The position numbers and the translations under genes were made by a program. Positions 1 to 10,876 of a DNA stretch of 36,965 nucleotides are shown in pieces. Numbering within the stretch: position 1 is the first letter of the stretch; every line of letters starts with the position of its first letter. This DNA is from Chromera velia (lineage: Eukaryota > Sar > Chromeraceae): the NCBI GenBank assembly GCA_018398765.1, contig JAHBMJ010001024.1, positions 1 to 36,965 on the forward strand. Direction: 5' to 3'. The notes beneath the pieces are model-generated. The model was not told where the DNA came from, ran no database searches, and saw nothing but the letters and a program-made list of their open reading frames with translations.

Positions 1-134
1 GAAACCAGAACGCTGTGATCATCTACACGCATACTACAGGAGCCCACACCTGCGAGCCATCAACTCAAACCTCAATTTGTACGCCCTCGACTTGGCCATC
101 CCTTTGGTGTCCTGTACCTGCAAGAAGAAGAAGC

Positions 135-480
135 AGGACCACATCGCGAAGCGCTGCTGGAATTTCTGACGGAACCCCACTTTCTGTCCTCTGCCATAAA
201 TCGACATCAGACAGGACCACACCGCAAAGCGCTGCTAAAATTTCTGACTGTACTGCTTTTCCTGCCCTTTTTACAAATTTTACACATTCTACCTGACAGT
301 GAATTTGACTTCTCTTCATTTCTCTGTGAACGGCGAAGCCCTGCTCTTTTTGCGAATTTCACGCATTTTACCTGACAGTGAATTTGACCTCTCTTCGTTT
401 CTCTGTAAACGGCAAAGCCCTGCCCTTTTTATGAATTTCACGCATTCTACCTGACGGTAAATTTGACTTATTTTTATCGT
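135..480 (+). repeat. Degenerate ~79-bp tandem repeats
   Basis: The segment beginning CCTGACAGTGAATTTGAC recurs at 292, 371 and (as CCTGACGGTAAATTTGAC) 450, a spacing of exactly 79 bases. The intervening text, with CTCTTC, a CTGTGAACGGCGAAGCC-like core and TTTCACGCATT, is also conserved. A related, more diverged pair starting AGGACCACA lies at 135 and 213, spaced 78. Short tandem arrays in the leader or LTR are common in LTR elements. Whether this array belongs to the element or to flanking DNA is not clear. Confidence 0.75.
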
Positions 481-1081
481 TCTGCGAAAGGCAAAACACA
501 TTACGAAGCGTTCGTGCGTTTTGTGACCTGGACTTTCCTGCTAAGTAAAAAGAAAATTCGACTACTTCCATCCCTGTGTGACTTACTTTTTTCACTTGCC
601 GTCTTTGTGTATACGAGCAGTCTACCTGCATATACGAGACAAATACAAGTAACTCTTTCTTCATTCGAATTTGGATTGCTTCTCTTTCTTTCCGTTTGCG
701 AAGGAGATCTTTCCGTAAATCAGGCCATCTTTCCCCTCAGCAAGTTTGGAATTTCACTCTGCTGCACAAATCTTTCCTTCACAGCTAAACAAACCCTTTT
801 GTCTTTCTTCGAATTCGGATTCTTCCTTCTCTTTTCGCTCTTCAACGGAACCCTACCTCTCTCACTTCATCAAGTCGTTTTTCTTCTCTGTAAGTTCATA
901 ATTTTTAACTTCCTTTACTTATATCACGAGATTTTAACAGAAATCAGCAGCGAAACAGAAAACTCTATCTAACCGAAATACAAAAATAATCCCCCAAACC
1001 CATCCGACGCGAAAAAGAACAACTGACCAGGCAAACCCCGAAGAAATCACAGCCAGAACGAGAAAGATCCTTCGAGCAATT

Positions 1082-1366
1082 TTGCCTGGAGAACTTCTAG
1101 AATTGCATACAACGGAAAAGGAAGAACAAGCGAGACTCATCGTGAACAAAATTTTGCAGAGGAACACAGAATTCATTGAGGACCAACAAAATCTGAGAAT
1201 CTTCCTTTTGGATCAGTATTCATATACAGTCGTCGCTCATAATCGCCAGTCAGACAAAGTCATCAAGGCACTGAATCTTGACGTCACACGTCAGCTAAGA
1301 TTTATCGACAGTAACCGCCAACTTCTCCCTATATACATTCCTTCCCCCGCTCGCTACATTTGGTAG
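1082..1366 (+). pseudogene. Small ORF upstream of and in frame with gag
   Basis: A 94-codon open stretch rich in Glu, Gln and Arg ends in TAG at 1364, then reads on in the same frame into the gag ATG at 1412. It could be an eroded N-terminal extension of gag or a chance ORF in the leader. No domain is recognised. Confidence 0.25.
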
Positions 1367-1411
1367 ACTGAAGGCTTTTCTCTCGAAAAAAAAAGGGAAA
1401 GAGAACCAAAT

Positions 1412-3082
1412 ATGGCTCCAAAGCCTCAGGCCAAGAAAAAACTGACAGTCCGACAAAAAGCACTAGAAAAGAACAAGAAGAAAAACAACGCTGACGAATT
1501 CCTTGAAATGGACGAGTTTCTTCAGCATGTGGAAAAATTCAAGAAGGTAATTAAAGAGCTATTGAAAAAGAAGGAAAAAGGCAAATCCTCCAATTATAAC
1601 AAAAATCGGAACAACAAGAAAAAGGAAACGGAAAAGGAGGTGAAGAGCCAAAACAAAAAAATGGAAGAAAACGAGACACAAGAGAATGAGAAAGGAAAGA
1701 AAAATAATGAAGAGAAAAGAAATGGAGAAGAGAACGAAGAAGACCCCGACGAGGAAATGACAGATCAACCGACCGATGAAGCACAGAAGAAGACGTCAGC
1801 CAGCCCCGCGCAAGTACAGAAATGGGATCCGTCTGTCCTGAAAGAATTAGCAAGACAGGGAGTGACATTCAAACCTACAAAAGAAGGAGAATTCGAGTTG
1901 GTGTTTAACACAGACAAACTGCCCGTAAAGGAAACGAAAGCAGACAGCGTGGCTTCGGTACCCTCACAGCTTCCCTTTTCCACCCAAAGAGCTGATCTGC
2001 CTCCTCTGCTACCGACCCCTCCACTGCTGCCAACCTCAAACCACTTCTATAACCTCTCAATCAAAGCAGACATCAAATTGAATGTATATTCAGGAGAAAG
2101 AAAAGACGCACAAAACTTCTGGAGAGCTTTCGAGATGGATGCCACTGCCTTTCAATGGAACATCACCCAAGTCCTGTTCTATTTCCGAAAGTCGCTGAAG
2201 GGAAATGTACTCGATTGGTTCACAAACATTTCCGATGAAAAAATGAGCAAAATTCAAACCATCACTGACCTGAAAGACACGTTCTTCTCAAAGTTTGGAC
2301 TCAAAGAAACGCACGTAAAGAGAGCAGAGGCCAGCTTAGACAACCTGCAGCAAAGAAAAGAAGAAACAATCCAAGAATACGCAGACAGGTACACTTCCCT
2401 TTGTCGAAAAGCAAATTCGTCGATCGAGGATGAAAGACTGATGAAAAAATTCCGGAAAGGACTGTCCGACAAGATCACAAAGTTAATCCTCACACAAAAG
2501 CAATACACATCATTCGACGAATTAGTGGGGGCAGTAGAGCTGATTGCATAGAACAGTGGAACGACTAAGAAAGCCGAAAAAGTAAGGAAGATCACGACAA
2601 TCGAGAGAAGAGATAAAGAAACGATAGATTTCGAAGGAAAGAGAATCACCGACCGTCAAGAAGAAGGGCTCGCTCCTCTTCCTGAAGGACAGACATCTGC
2701 CTTGATCAACGCAATTCTGCAGCAAACAGCGGCACAAACAGCAGCGCAAACAGCGGCAGATGTAGCAGCGGCAGTGTCCACTCAAGCCACATGTACCCGG
2801 TGTGGAGGTGCAGCCCCTCACGCAGGTGACCGCTGCACTCTTCCTGTAGATCACAAATATGGATATTGCGGCAGAAAGGGTCATGCAAAACCCGCATGTA
2901 AGACACTGCAGCAAGACCGGAGAGAGAATCGAATTACAGGCTCAGCACGCCAGGGTTTTGGTTTTGGAGGAAACAGGATGCTTCCTTCAGCGCAAACCGC
3001 AGTGTTTCAAAGACCACCTGCTGTCTTCCAAAGACCGTCCCTTTTCTCTGCAGTGCTTCAGAGACCGCCTCCTTTCCTCTAG
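1412..3082 (+). pseudogene. gag: Gag polyprotein of the Ty3/gypsy element, interrupted
   Basis: Structural protein that would package element RNA into virus-like particles. Residues 1-140 are highly charged (Lys/Glu/Asn-rich), followed by a Pro-rich linker. Residues ~225-375 match a retrotransposon gag (capsid-type) domain, for example FWRAFEMDATAFQW, VLDWF and FFSKFGL. A TAG at 2549 ends the first part at 379 codons. The same frame then continues to 3080 through an Ala/Gln-rich stretch and a Cys/His zone: CTRC at 2792-2803 and a CGRKGH..C knuckle near 2866-2900. In the knuckle the first Cys expected of a CCHC zinc knuckle is a Tyr codon (TAT), one transition from TGT. The start is chosen at ATG 1412 because it has a purine-rich, AAATATGG context and the first domain begins downstream. 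The 3' part ends in Gln/Arg/Pro-rich sequence. Confidence 0.85.
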
Positions 3083-3459
3083 CAACAGAGAACGGAATGG
3101 CAGGGACTTTTGACATAAAATCAGACAGCTAAACCACTTGGACAAAGAAGCCCACAAGGTTTTCCTTCACAGCAGCACCAACCTGGGCAGCAATTCCAGA
3201 GACCACCCTTCACGCAGCCGAACAGACCTACGGGCTCGAAAAATCCTCCGATGCATGTAGGACAGCAGCAAAGGGGGTTTCCGAATCGATAAAAGGGTCT
3301 GCAAGCTTACAGGGGCGACTGTGGACCGACACGGATATGGCCTCATCGTCCTCCATAGATAGGAAGACTGATTACGTAAGGACTAGCAACAAAAGAGGAA
3401 AAGAAAAAGAAGAAGAGGAAGAAGAGAAAGAAAAAGCACTTGAGTTTGTGATCGAATAG

Positions 3460-3648
3460 GAAAAAGGAGGAAAGGAGAAGAAAAAACAGAAGAATACATA
3501 TAAGAAACATACACGGAAATCAGTCGCTCACATCCACTTGAATTCACAAAGAGTTGGACTTTTTGTTTCCCTTGATCACAATGTGGTCGTGCCTGCAATG
3601 ATTGACTCCGGAGCCGATGTATTAATGATCAGTACACAAGTCTGGTAA
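3460..3648 (+). pseudogene. Aspartic protease remnant of the retrotransposon
   Basis: Frame 1 is open from 3460 to a TAA at 3646 and contains a retropepsin-like core: a beta-strand-like VGLFVSLD segment, then MIDSGADVLMIS with the catalytic DSGA at 3604-3615. Gag is in frame 2 and protease in frame 1, so the two were joined by frameshifting or have drifted apart. In-frame stops at 3457, 3646 and further downstream separate it from both gag and RT. The family cleaves the gag-pol polyprotein; this copy could not be translated as part of one. Confidence 0.7.
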
Positions 3649-3807
3649 CAGCTGAAAACGGCAAACCCTTCCCTTAGAGCCTTTCTTTCCCCTCTCTTAA
3701 TCGAAGGTGAGGAGGAAAGAAACTAGAGAATGAAGGAGTAGTTTCGCTTTGTTTTAACTTACAAGGAATCAAAAAGCTTCAATTTTATATTTCTTCCTCT
3801 ATCAAGC

Positions 3808-5780
3808 ATGCCGCAATATTTGGAAAAACGTTTTCTTAACTTACATGCGCATGGAATGTTCTTTCGATCAGACAGACTTCTTATGCGTCCTCTACACAGC
3901 AACAAGTCCTCTCCTGTTCCTCTTTTACCAATGAGTGAGATAGAAAAGAAGAAGATGCTGCTATCCGTGCTTGTCAGTACAGCGAAAAGAGAAACTCTCA
4001 AAGAGAGTACAGTGACGCACCTTGAAATTCCACTGCCGAAAGGATCCTTGATCCCAAACGGGGCACTGGTTACTGTAGACCTAATCTGCAGAAACAAGCC
4101 TCATGGGATCATTTTTGCCAACACCACAAGCACAGTAGAAAACAGAAAGATCTCACTAATAGCGATCAACACCACCAAACGAGCCTTCACTCTTCCAATT
4201 AACTTGAACGTCGCCTCGGTGATGCTCAAAGAACCAGAGAAAAGAAAAGAACCGCAAGTGCCAAAACAGCCCGCACCCAACCTGTCTGATCAATCACAAT
4301 CAGACAGTAAGGGTCAAAATAGAGAGAAAAGAGAAACAGAGGCGAGAAAGGAGATAGAAAAAGCACTCAAAAATGCGTCTCACTTATCTCCATCAGAAAA
4401 AGAACAACTGAGATCCCTTTTTCTTCGTTTCACGTGTCTCGTTCCGCATGAGGATGATCCAGGACTGTGGAAAGGAACGGAGTGCAAGACTGACACACAG
4501 GGAGCAGAACTGATCTACAGTAGACCCCGACCTGTTCCATACACCTTGAAGGGAGTCTTGAAGGAGTACTTTAAACGCCTGCAAAAACAAGGAGTGATCA
4601 AGCCATGTTCATCGGAATGGGGGCACCCAATTTTGATCGTAAAGAAACCAAAAGGAGATGGCTATCGAGTATGCATTGACCTGCGTCATCTGAATTCTGT
4701 GCTGAAAGTCAATCGATATCCAATCCCAAATATGGATGAAATGCTGCATAGACTACAAGGGAAATCATTTTTCAGTCTGTTGGACTATCAGAGTGGCTTC
4801 TTTCAGTTGGCTGTCAGAGAGGCAGATCACGAAAAACTTGCTTTCATGACAGAATTTGGTCAGCACTGCTTCACTCGCCTACCTATGGGAATCAGTATCG
4901 GACCTGGCTGTTTTTAAAAGGCAGTCAACAAGTTGTTTACAGGCTTGCCAGATGTGTGCGTGTCAAGTTATATCAACGATGTCATGCTGGCGTTGGACTC
5001 CTTTTGGAAGGCCATGACTGATCTGGAGAAAGTGCTGGAGAGAATAAAAGAGGCGGGAGGAAAACTTGCCTTCTCGAAGTGCAGATTTGTGACCAGAAAG
5101 CTTTGCTATCTGGGCCACAACGTTTCTGACGAGGGTATAAGACCATCTACAGACAGAATAGAGATCATTCAGAAATGTGAGCGACCAAGAACGATCAAGC
5201 AAGTAAAGAGCTTTATCGGCATATGTTCCTTCTATAGACGATACATAGAAGGGTTCTCAAACATCGCAGAACCCCTTCTGGCTCTGTTAAAGAAGGACAG
5301 CATCTTCACATGAAGACAACCACAAGAAGTAGCGTGGCAAAAACTAAAGAATGCACTCTCATCACGACCTGTTTTAGCATACCCAGACCTGAATAAGCCC
5401 TTCATCTTGAAGACACACGTAAGTGGAGAGGCAATTTCAGGCATTCTCTGTCAGTTAGACGAAAATCAGAAGGAAAAAATCATTCAGTATGCCTCTCGGA
5501 AATTGACAGAAACAGAACAGAAATGGGGAGCAACAGAGAAAGAAGGATTTGCGTTCTACTGGATGGTCACAAATTAATTCAAGAAGTACCTGTACGGACG
5601 ACCGTTCACTGCCTGGACAGATTGTAAAGCGTTGGAGTACATTAAAAAGCAGAAAAACACCAACGCACGACTCCATCGTTGGTCGATCGCTCTGTCTATG
5701 TATGAGTACGATATAAAACATAAACCTAGACGTTCAAACACGGACGTAGATAGCCTCAGCCGACCTCCTTTCGTCCTTTC
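3808..5780 (+). pseudogene. pol: Reverse transcriptase - RNase H region of pol, interrupted
   Basis: Copies element RNA into DNA. A linker (3808-4400) precedes the RT domain, which shows fingers motif WGHPILIVKKPKGDGYRVC, motif A SLLDYQSGFFQL, motif B-like RLPMGISIGPG, and motif C at 4969-4980 reading YIND where the family has Y-x-D-D. The following LGHNVSDEGI, KSFIGICSFYRRYI and EPLLALLKK are the usual connection. RNase H follows (5341-5765), with KALEYIK and NTDVDSLSR, but its first catalytic Asp position reads His (codon 5416-5418). Stops lie at 4915 (TAA), 5311 (TGA) and 5574 (TAA), all in frame 1. The frame is lost near 5775, where homology passes to frame 3. Loss of catalytic Asp in both enzymes suggests a dead copy. 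Confidence 0.9.
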
Positions 5781-7328
5781 GTGCACGAGCAGTTCCCTCC
5801 CGCAGTTCCGGATGAGGAAACAGACCACTCGCTTGTAGTTGCTGCAGCAAGGAAAAGGACAAGAGAAGGAGAAGAAGAAAAACAGGAAGGGAAGGGAGAA
5901 GAAAAGAAAAAGAAAAAGCAGGCCAAACCAGCCATTGAATTAACCGATCCATTTTCACCTGACGAGATAAAGAAGGCACAGCAAGACGACCCAGAAACAC
6001 GATACATGAGTGAATTCCTAAAAAATGGAGACTTCCAGACAAATCTGACTAGTCAAGAGAGAACATGCATTCTCGGCCAATCGCTTCTCTATATATTGCA
6101 CGAGGACATGCTTTTCCGTTTACTTCCTCCTACAAACAGGCACGAAAAAGGAACAAGATTTTTGTTGGTAGTACTAAAAGGAATGAAGGAGAAAGTCCTC
6201 ACTGAATTTCATGAATGCAAACTCCAAGGGCACCCAGGTATTAACCGATGCATTTAGAACATCTCTCACTATTTTTTCTGGTCATCCATGATCACAGACA
6301 TCAAAAAGCATATCAAATCATGCCGAAAATGTCAAGAGAAGAAGAGAAGAAAACAGCAAGAAGGATTCATGGTCCAAAATTTTTCGGACGTCGAACCGCT
6401 CTCGTCGTGGGCAATCGACGTCACGGGACCATTCACTCGCAGTAAAGACGGCATGCGATATGCGATCATATACATGGACCTCACCAGCAGATGGGTTGAG
6501 GTGGACGCCGTTCCAGACGTCAAGGCATCGACGATCGCCCAAAGTTTAGTCCGCACCATTCTCGGCAGATACGGGAGGCCAATCAGGCTTCTTTCCGATC
6601 AGGGAAGTAACATGCTCGCACAAATCATGGAGGCAGTATGTCATTTAGTCGGGACCAACAAAGTAAAGACAACAAGCTATCACCCTCAGACTAACGGAAG
6701 ACTTGAGCGCTTTCACAAAGACATAAAGTTTGTGCTCTCTTGCTACATTGACAAAAACCAAAAGAACTGGACAGACTTCCTTCCTTTTGCTGCCTTCGCT
6801 CACAATTCTGCAGTACACACAAGCACAGGAGTTTCTCCGTTCTTTTATCCCTTTTAACGACAGCCAAACCACCCCCTACGTTACCTCGTTTCACTAACAG
6901 AAGCAGGAGGACCTGTCTTCCCACCCGAGTACGTTGAGCTTCTCGCTGAGCTGCGGAATGAATCAAAAGATAGAAGAGAACTTTTTAAGGCAGCAGTACA
7001 GCAGAGAATGCTCAGACTGCTTCGCATCGATCCAAAGAAAGTACTGAAATACAAAGAAGGCATGTACGTGTGGCTAGAAAAGCCGCCTACTCAAAAAGGA
7101 ATCAGCAAAGCACTCGCACCATTGTATGAGGGGCCGTACATGATCACGCAAGTGAGACCGAATCGCACTCTGGTCATCAAAAAGCCGGGAAGCCAATCAA
7201 GCCAAACGGTAAACAGACACAGAGTGAAACCGTACTTCAGCAGAGATTATAAGGAAAACGAAGAGATTTTCAACATGCATGTGAGGAAAGAAGAACAGAA
7301 CGACCAACCTGAGAAAAAAGAAGGATAA
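5781..7328 (+). pseudogene. pol: Integrase region of pol, interrupted
   Basis: Would insert the cDNA into the genome. After a Lys/Glu-rich linker, an HHCC zinc module is visible: FHECKLQGHPG near 6208-6240 and SCRKCQ at 6315-6332. The catalytic core has Asp 6417-6419 (AIDVTGPF), Asp 6597-6599 (LLSDQGSN) and Glu 6705-6707 (GRLERFHK), with 35 residues between the second and third, i.e. DD35E. A GPY-like module (APLYEGPYMI, then NRHRVKPYF) lies at 7110-7235. All of this is in frame 3, with in-frame stops at 6255 (TAG) and 6855 (TAA). The module order is typical of Ty3/gypsy. All three catalytic residues survive, unlike those of the RT and RNase H. Confidence 0.9.
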
Positions 7329-7349
7329 AAAAGAGACACAGAGAAGAAG

Positions 7350-8075
7350 ATGAGATCGCCTGCAGACGAAGACAACAAAGAACAGGAGGATGAGGAAATG
7401 GAAACGGAAACTCAACCGCTTCCGGAAAAGGGATTCGATTTCTTTCCCAACAGGAAGCCGTCGAGGGAAGGAGAGACCATTCTCTTTTACTATCACTCAG
7501 CAGGAGAGTTGCAGGTGAAAGAACGAATCAAGGCGAGAATAGAAAACATCAGGACAGTCAAAGAAGAACAGCATTTCACATTGCATTTCTTAGAAGGAGC
7601 ACTTGTAAGGAAAGCTCGAGACAGAAAGGGAGACTGGAAAGTAGAAAGAAGAGAACTTGCTGGAAAGAAACAAGACATACTCACAAACCGTGACTCTGCA
7701 AGAATCGTTCTCGAAGCCATCTACTGGCAAGTAATCGAACAGCAAAGCTCGGCTTCCGCACAGAGTGAAAGTGTGTTGCCATTCAAGCATTCCCTCGAGA
7801 CCGATTCAGAAAAGAAAAAGACGAGACAGAAGAAGCAAATGGTTGAAAAAGAAGACAAAGACCCGAACAGGAGTGCGATGTCAGACTACAATGTGAAAGA
7901 AGTCATAGGGAAAAGAGAAAAAGACGGGAAAGTTCAATACTCACTCATCTATGAGGGGTACCCGGACGAGTCGTGGTAGACCGATGGAGAAGACTACAAC
8001 TGTCCTGCACTCATTCGAGAATTTGAGGAGGGACCAAAAGTCAAAAGAGGGACGGAAATCATGAAAGCAAAATGA
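7350..8075 (+). pseudogene. Integrase C-terminal extension with chromodomain
   Basis: Same frame as the integrase, after a TAA at 7326. An acidic then basic linker of about 180 residues ends in a chromodomain at 7884-8040: NVKEVIGKREKDGKVQYSLI, then YEGYPDESW, a TAG at 7977 where the usual E/Q after Trp would be, then GEDYNCPALIREFEEG. In chromoviruses this domain binds modified histone tails and directs integration to chosen chromatin. The reading frame finally ends at TGA 8073. The aromatic cage is partly visible (the Trp of DESW, and Tyr). Confidence 0.8.
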
Positions 8076-8481
8076 AGGAAGCCGGACCGAGAACAATTTA
8101 TGATGACATGAATGATGAAGGAAATGAATGTCTGCATGATCCATATATGAATGAAGTGAATGTTTGCATGAATCCATGATGGATGGAGTAATACCTCAAG
8201 TCGAAATCGAACGGACCTAAAGCATGCTGCCGCTAACGATAGGATCGATTGAGTGACTAATGGAATTGATCAAGAGAGAAAGACCGAACACAGAGCTCCG
8301 TCAAATGCCTCTCTGCCGTAACTCCTTGCCAGACCTCGAAAAAAAATTGAACGATTGAATCAAAATGAAGCAAACCCAAAAACTCGAAAAGCAGTTAAAC
8401 TGCATAAACATCAAGTCATCTCGAAAGAGAAATTAGGCATAGAAAACCTCAAACCGACAACGATCCACCATTCGAATCAAC

Positions 8482-8590
8482 CATTCATCCATCCATCCAC
8501 CCATCTATCTAGTCATCCATCGACCTACTTATCTATCCATCCATCCATCCATCCATCTATCCATCTATCCGATCACCCATTCATCCACGC
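8482..8590 (+). repeat. (ATCC)n/(ATCT)n microsatellite
   Basis: Tetranucleotide run with interruptions: CATC, CATCCATC and CTATCTAT units over about 110 bases. Confidence 0.9.
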
Positions 8591-8871
8591 ATGCACCTAT
8601 ACACACAAACCGTCCCTGGAGCAGCACCGCGTACCGATCGGTGACTGATGAATAAAGACAGATAACACTGACCTGCCAGGCGCACATATAACCCACAGCT
8701 TCCGATCCTGACGCCTTCGCGGCGAGAAGACGCATGCGCATGCGCACAAAAGGTCCCCCAGGGGGTGAGTTGGCCACTCACACCACCAGGACCTCCCAGA
8801 AAGAGGTAAGGTCGCCGCTCAATCGCTCCTACTGGGCCCCCGCTCCCCAGTACATCATCATCATCGACCTG

Positions 8872-8914
<43 letters not shown>

Positions 8915-8918
8915 ACAT
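8872..8918 (+). repeat. (AC)n microsatellite
   Basis: Almost uninterrupted CA dinucleotide run of about 45 bases. Confidence 0.95.
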
Positions 8919-9527
8919 AAATACCGAACCAAGCCTCGTACCCAGGCTTATTCAAAAAAAAATGCTCATACAGACACAAGCAAATTCTCTAAACTCACAA
9001 GTGGTTGGCACTTCAGTACATTTACTCTTTGCATCTGAAAGGGTGCGAATAGTATGGGCACTCAGCAGAAGGCTGAGTGTGCCACGACCCAACTACCACA
9101 CCCATACGTATTCACCCACCAACTAGTCTATGAGAACCTTCTTCACTTACCCGCATCTACTCACTCACCCAATCACCCCTCATTTTTCACTTACCCAATC
9201 AACCATCCACTCCTTTGAACACAAAAGAAACAAAGACACAAAAAGACAAGAGACAGCAGGAGACGGATAGAGATGGCAGAGAATGGCGAAACTCGAGAAA
9301 GAGACGTCGATGAACGACTTGACAATGAACGTTGAGTTACACCGCCTCGGAGAGCCCTGCAAACAAACAAGCATCAGAGAGAAACAGAAAGAGAAAGAGA
9401 AAGAAAGCGAGTAAATGAATGACCAGTGAGCCTAAGTTAGAGCATAGAAAGGGGCGATACACTCATGTACTCGAAAAGAGGCAACTGAAGGAGAAGAGAA
9501 AGAATGAGACGGATCAAACTCAGGGAG

Positions 9528-9660
9528 AGACGAGAACAGCGTGACAAGAACTGTAAAAAGAAAGAGAAGGGAGAAAAGAACAGCGTGACAAAAACTATGA
9601 AAAGAATTTCAAAGAGAAGGGAGACGAGAACAACGTGACAGGAAATGTGAGAAGAGAGAG
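9528..9660 (+). repeat. Purine-rich tandem repeat, three ~45-50 bp units
   Basis: GAACAGCGTGACA occurs at 9534 and 9578 and as GAACAACGTGACA at 9628. Each copy is followed by an A/G-rich stretch ending AGAGAAGGGAGA, giving offsets of 44 and 50 bases. Confidence 0.7.
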
Positions 9661-10396
9661 AAAGAAAGACCGTTCTGATCAATTTTTTTTTGAAAGTGCC
9701 CACCTGAAGGAAAAAGAAGATGGCGACGAGGTAGGGAAGATACATAAAGATCCATGCCGTAGATGTAAGCAGAGAGATCCTTGCCGCAGATGTGAGTGTA
9801 CGGATCCCTTCTATGGAAGAAAGCACAGTAGATGATCAATGTGATGCTGAGAATGGACGGAGAGGAGAACGGAGGAGACGTGCTGGAATGGCGAGAGGAC
9901 GATGGAGATGTGGAGACACATGTTGCATGCGTGCAATCGACTCGTAGTGGAAGGACTCGACGATAAAGATCGATGTATCGATGACATCATGGATCATGAA
10001 GGAGGACTCGAATGTCGGATCCAGTCTACAGAGATATAAACTAGCAAGATGCAAACAGAAAGAGGGAGCAACACAAGGATAAGTCAGAAAAGAGACGAGT
10101 ATGCAACGAGACAACAGCAGCTTGATCGTTACAAAAGATACGGTAGGATTGGCATATCATAGACCGACCTCACTCTTTGACCTGACCTGGAGTGAAAGGG
10201 TGCACCGAGGTAGAAGAGACTCACTACAGAGTACAGCGACACTACTAGAGAATAGAAGAAGGCATGACCACACGTCAAACAACAGCAAGGCAGTGACTGA
10301 CCGCGACAAACAAGAGTTACACCGGAATGGGAAGACTCAGAGTAGTATCTGTAAGACTCATGACAAGAGTTGACACCAGAGAGTAACCCAAAGATA

Positions 10397-10413
10397 AAGG
10401 AGGGGGGGGGGAG
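10397..10413 (+). other. Polypurine tract
   Basis: A purine-only run with eleven consecutive G between A-rich flanks. It resembles a polypurine tract that primes plus-strand synthesis just before a 3' LTR, but no LTR boundary could be defined beside it, so this is only a resemblance. Confidence 0.3.
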
Positions 10414-10506
10414 ATACCGAGCAATCGGTACGAGCGACACTGAATCTCAAGCTGAGCTGTGAAAGATGTCGAGAGCTTGCTACAGGAGACGACAGCAAAA
10501 CAAAAA

Positions 10507-10710
10507 TTCGGCCGGAGATCGGCTGAGAAGCGACCGGCAAGCGGCCGAAAGAAACACGTCAAGGAGGCGAAAAATCGGAAAAGAGAGGCCTTTCCCCGTC
10601 CGAAAACCGATTCTTTTCGACCGAATTCGGCTGAAAGCCGAATAAGAGACATGCACAGACACGTATGTTCGGCCGACAGCCGGCCGAATCGATCGACCGA
10701 AAATTTCCCC
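10507..10710. repeat. Cluster of TTCGGC/GCCGAA inverted motifs
   Basis: TTCGGCCG (10507-10514) faces CGGCCGAA (10542-10549). TTCGGCT-GAA-AGCCGAA (10626-10642) is a perfect 7-bp hairpin. TTCGGCCG-ACAGC-CGGCCGAA (10668-10688) is a perfect 8-bp hairpin. Further CCGAA/TTCGG words lie at about 10599, 10620 and 10697. The density is far above chance within 200 bases. Confidence 0.75.
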
Positions 10711-10876
10711 ACAAAGAAATTGCAAGCCCGACATCTCGATCGACCCTCTTCGAAACTTTTGGCAACTTTCTTCAAACCCCACTCTTCAATCACTGTGATC
10801 AAGTTGAACCAGCTGAAATCCAAATCCTCTTAAGCCTGATTATAACCACTTCCCTCTTCAAGAAACTCTTACATCT

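Larger units (their letters stand above)
1..1411 (+). other. 5' leader / possible LTR region of the retrotransposon
   Basis: About 1.4 kb precede gag. The first 900 bases of the plus strand are pyrimidine-rich with degenerate tandem repeats, then the region becomes A-rich. A purine tract (about 1386-1405) lies immediately before the gag ATG. No TG...CA-bounded LTR, no clear primer-binding site and no copy of this region downstream of the chromodomain could be recognised. The 169-aa open frame at 463-972 is Phe/Leu/Ser-rich because of the pyrimidine bias, and I do not regard it as a gene. Confidence 0.4.
1..8075 (+). mobile_element. Decayed Ty3/gypsy LTR retrotransposon, chromovirus type (internal region)
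   Basis: Seen in order on the plus strand: a Lys/Glu-rich N-terminus with a retrotransposon gag domain, Cys-rich zinc-knuckle remnants, an aspartic protease DSGA motif, reverse transcriptase, RNase H, an HHCC plus DD35E integrase, a GPY-like module, and a C-terminal chromodomain. The gag-PR-RT-RH-IN order with a terminal chromodomain defines the chromovirus branch of Ty3/gypsy (Metaviridae). The coding frame is interrupted by stops at 2549, 3080, 3646, 4915, 5311, 5574, 6255, 6855, 7326 and 7977 and by a frame change near 5775. I could not find a matching pair of LTRs: the 5' one may lie in or before 1-1000, and the 3' one is lost or too diverged. The copy is almost certainly not autonomous. 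Confidence 0.9.
8076..10396. other. Spacer after the retrotransposon, repeat-rich, no gene seen
   Basis: This stretch holds GAATG/TGCATGAATCC-like short repeats (8100-8180), microsatellites, purine-rich tracts and minor tandem repeats (9749-9800, 27-bp offset of GATCC.TGCCG.AGATGT). The 3' LTR of the retrotransposon should lie here if present, but no match to the 5' region was found. Open frames of 60-130 codons have low-complexity or mirrored composition, and none shows a domain. Confidence 0.5.

Noticed and set aside
463-972. 169-codon plus-strand open frame in the leader
   Set aside because: Phe/Leu/Ser composition is explained by pyrimidine-rich repeat DNA; no domain.
8100-10400. 3' LTR of the retrotransposon
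   Set aside because: No stretch matches the 5' leader, and no TG...CA ends with flanking duplication were visible.
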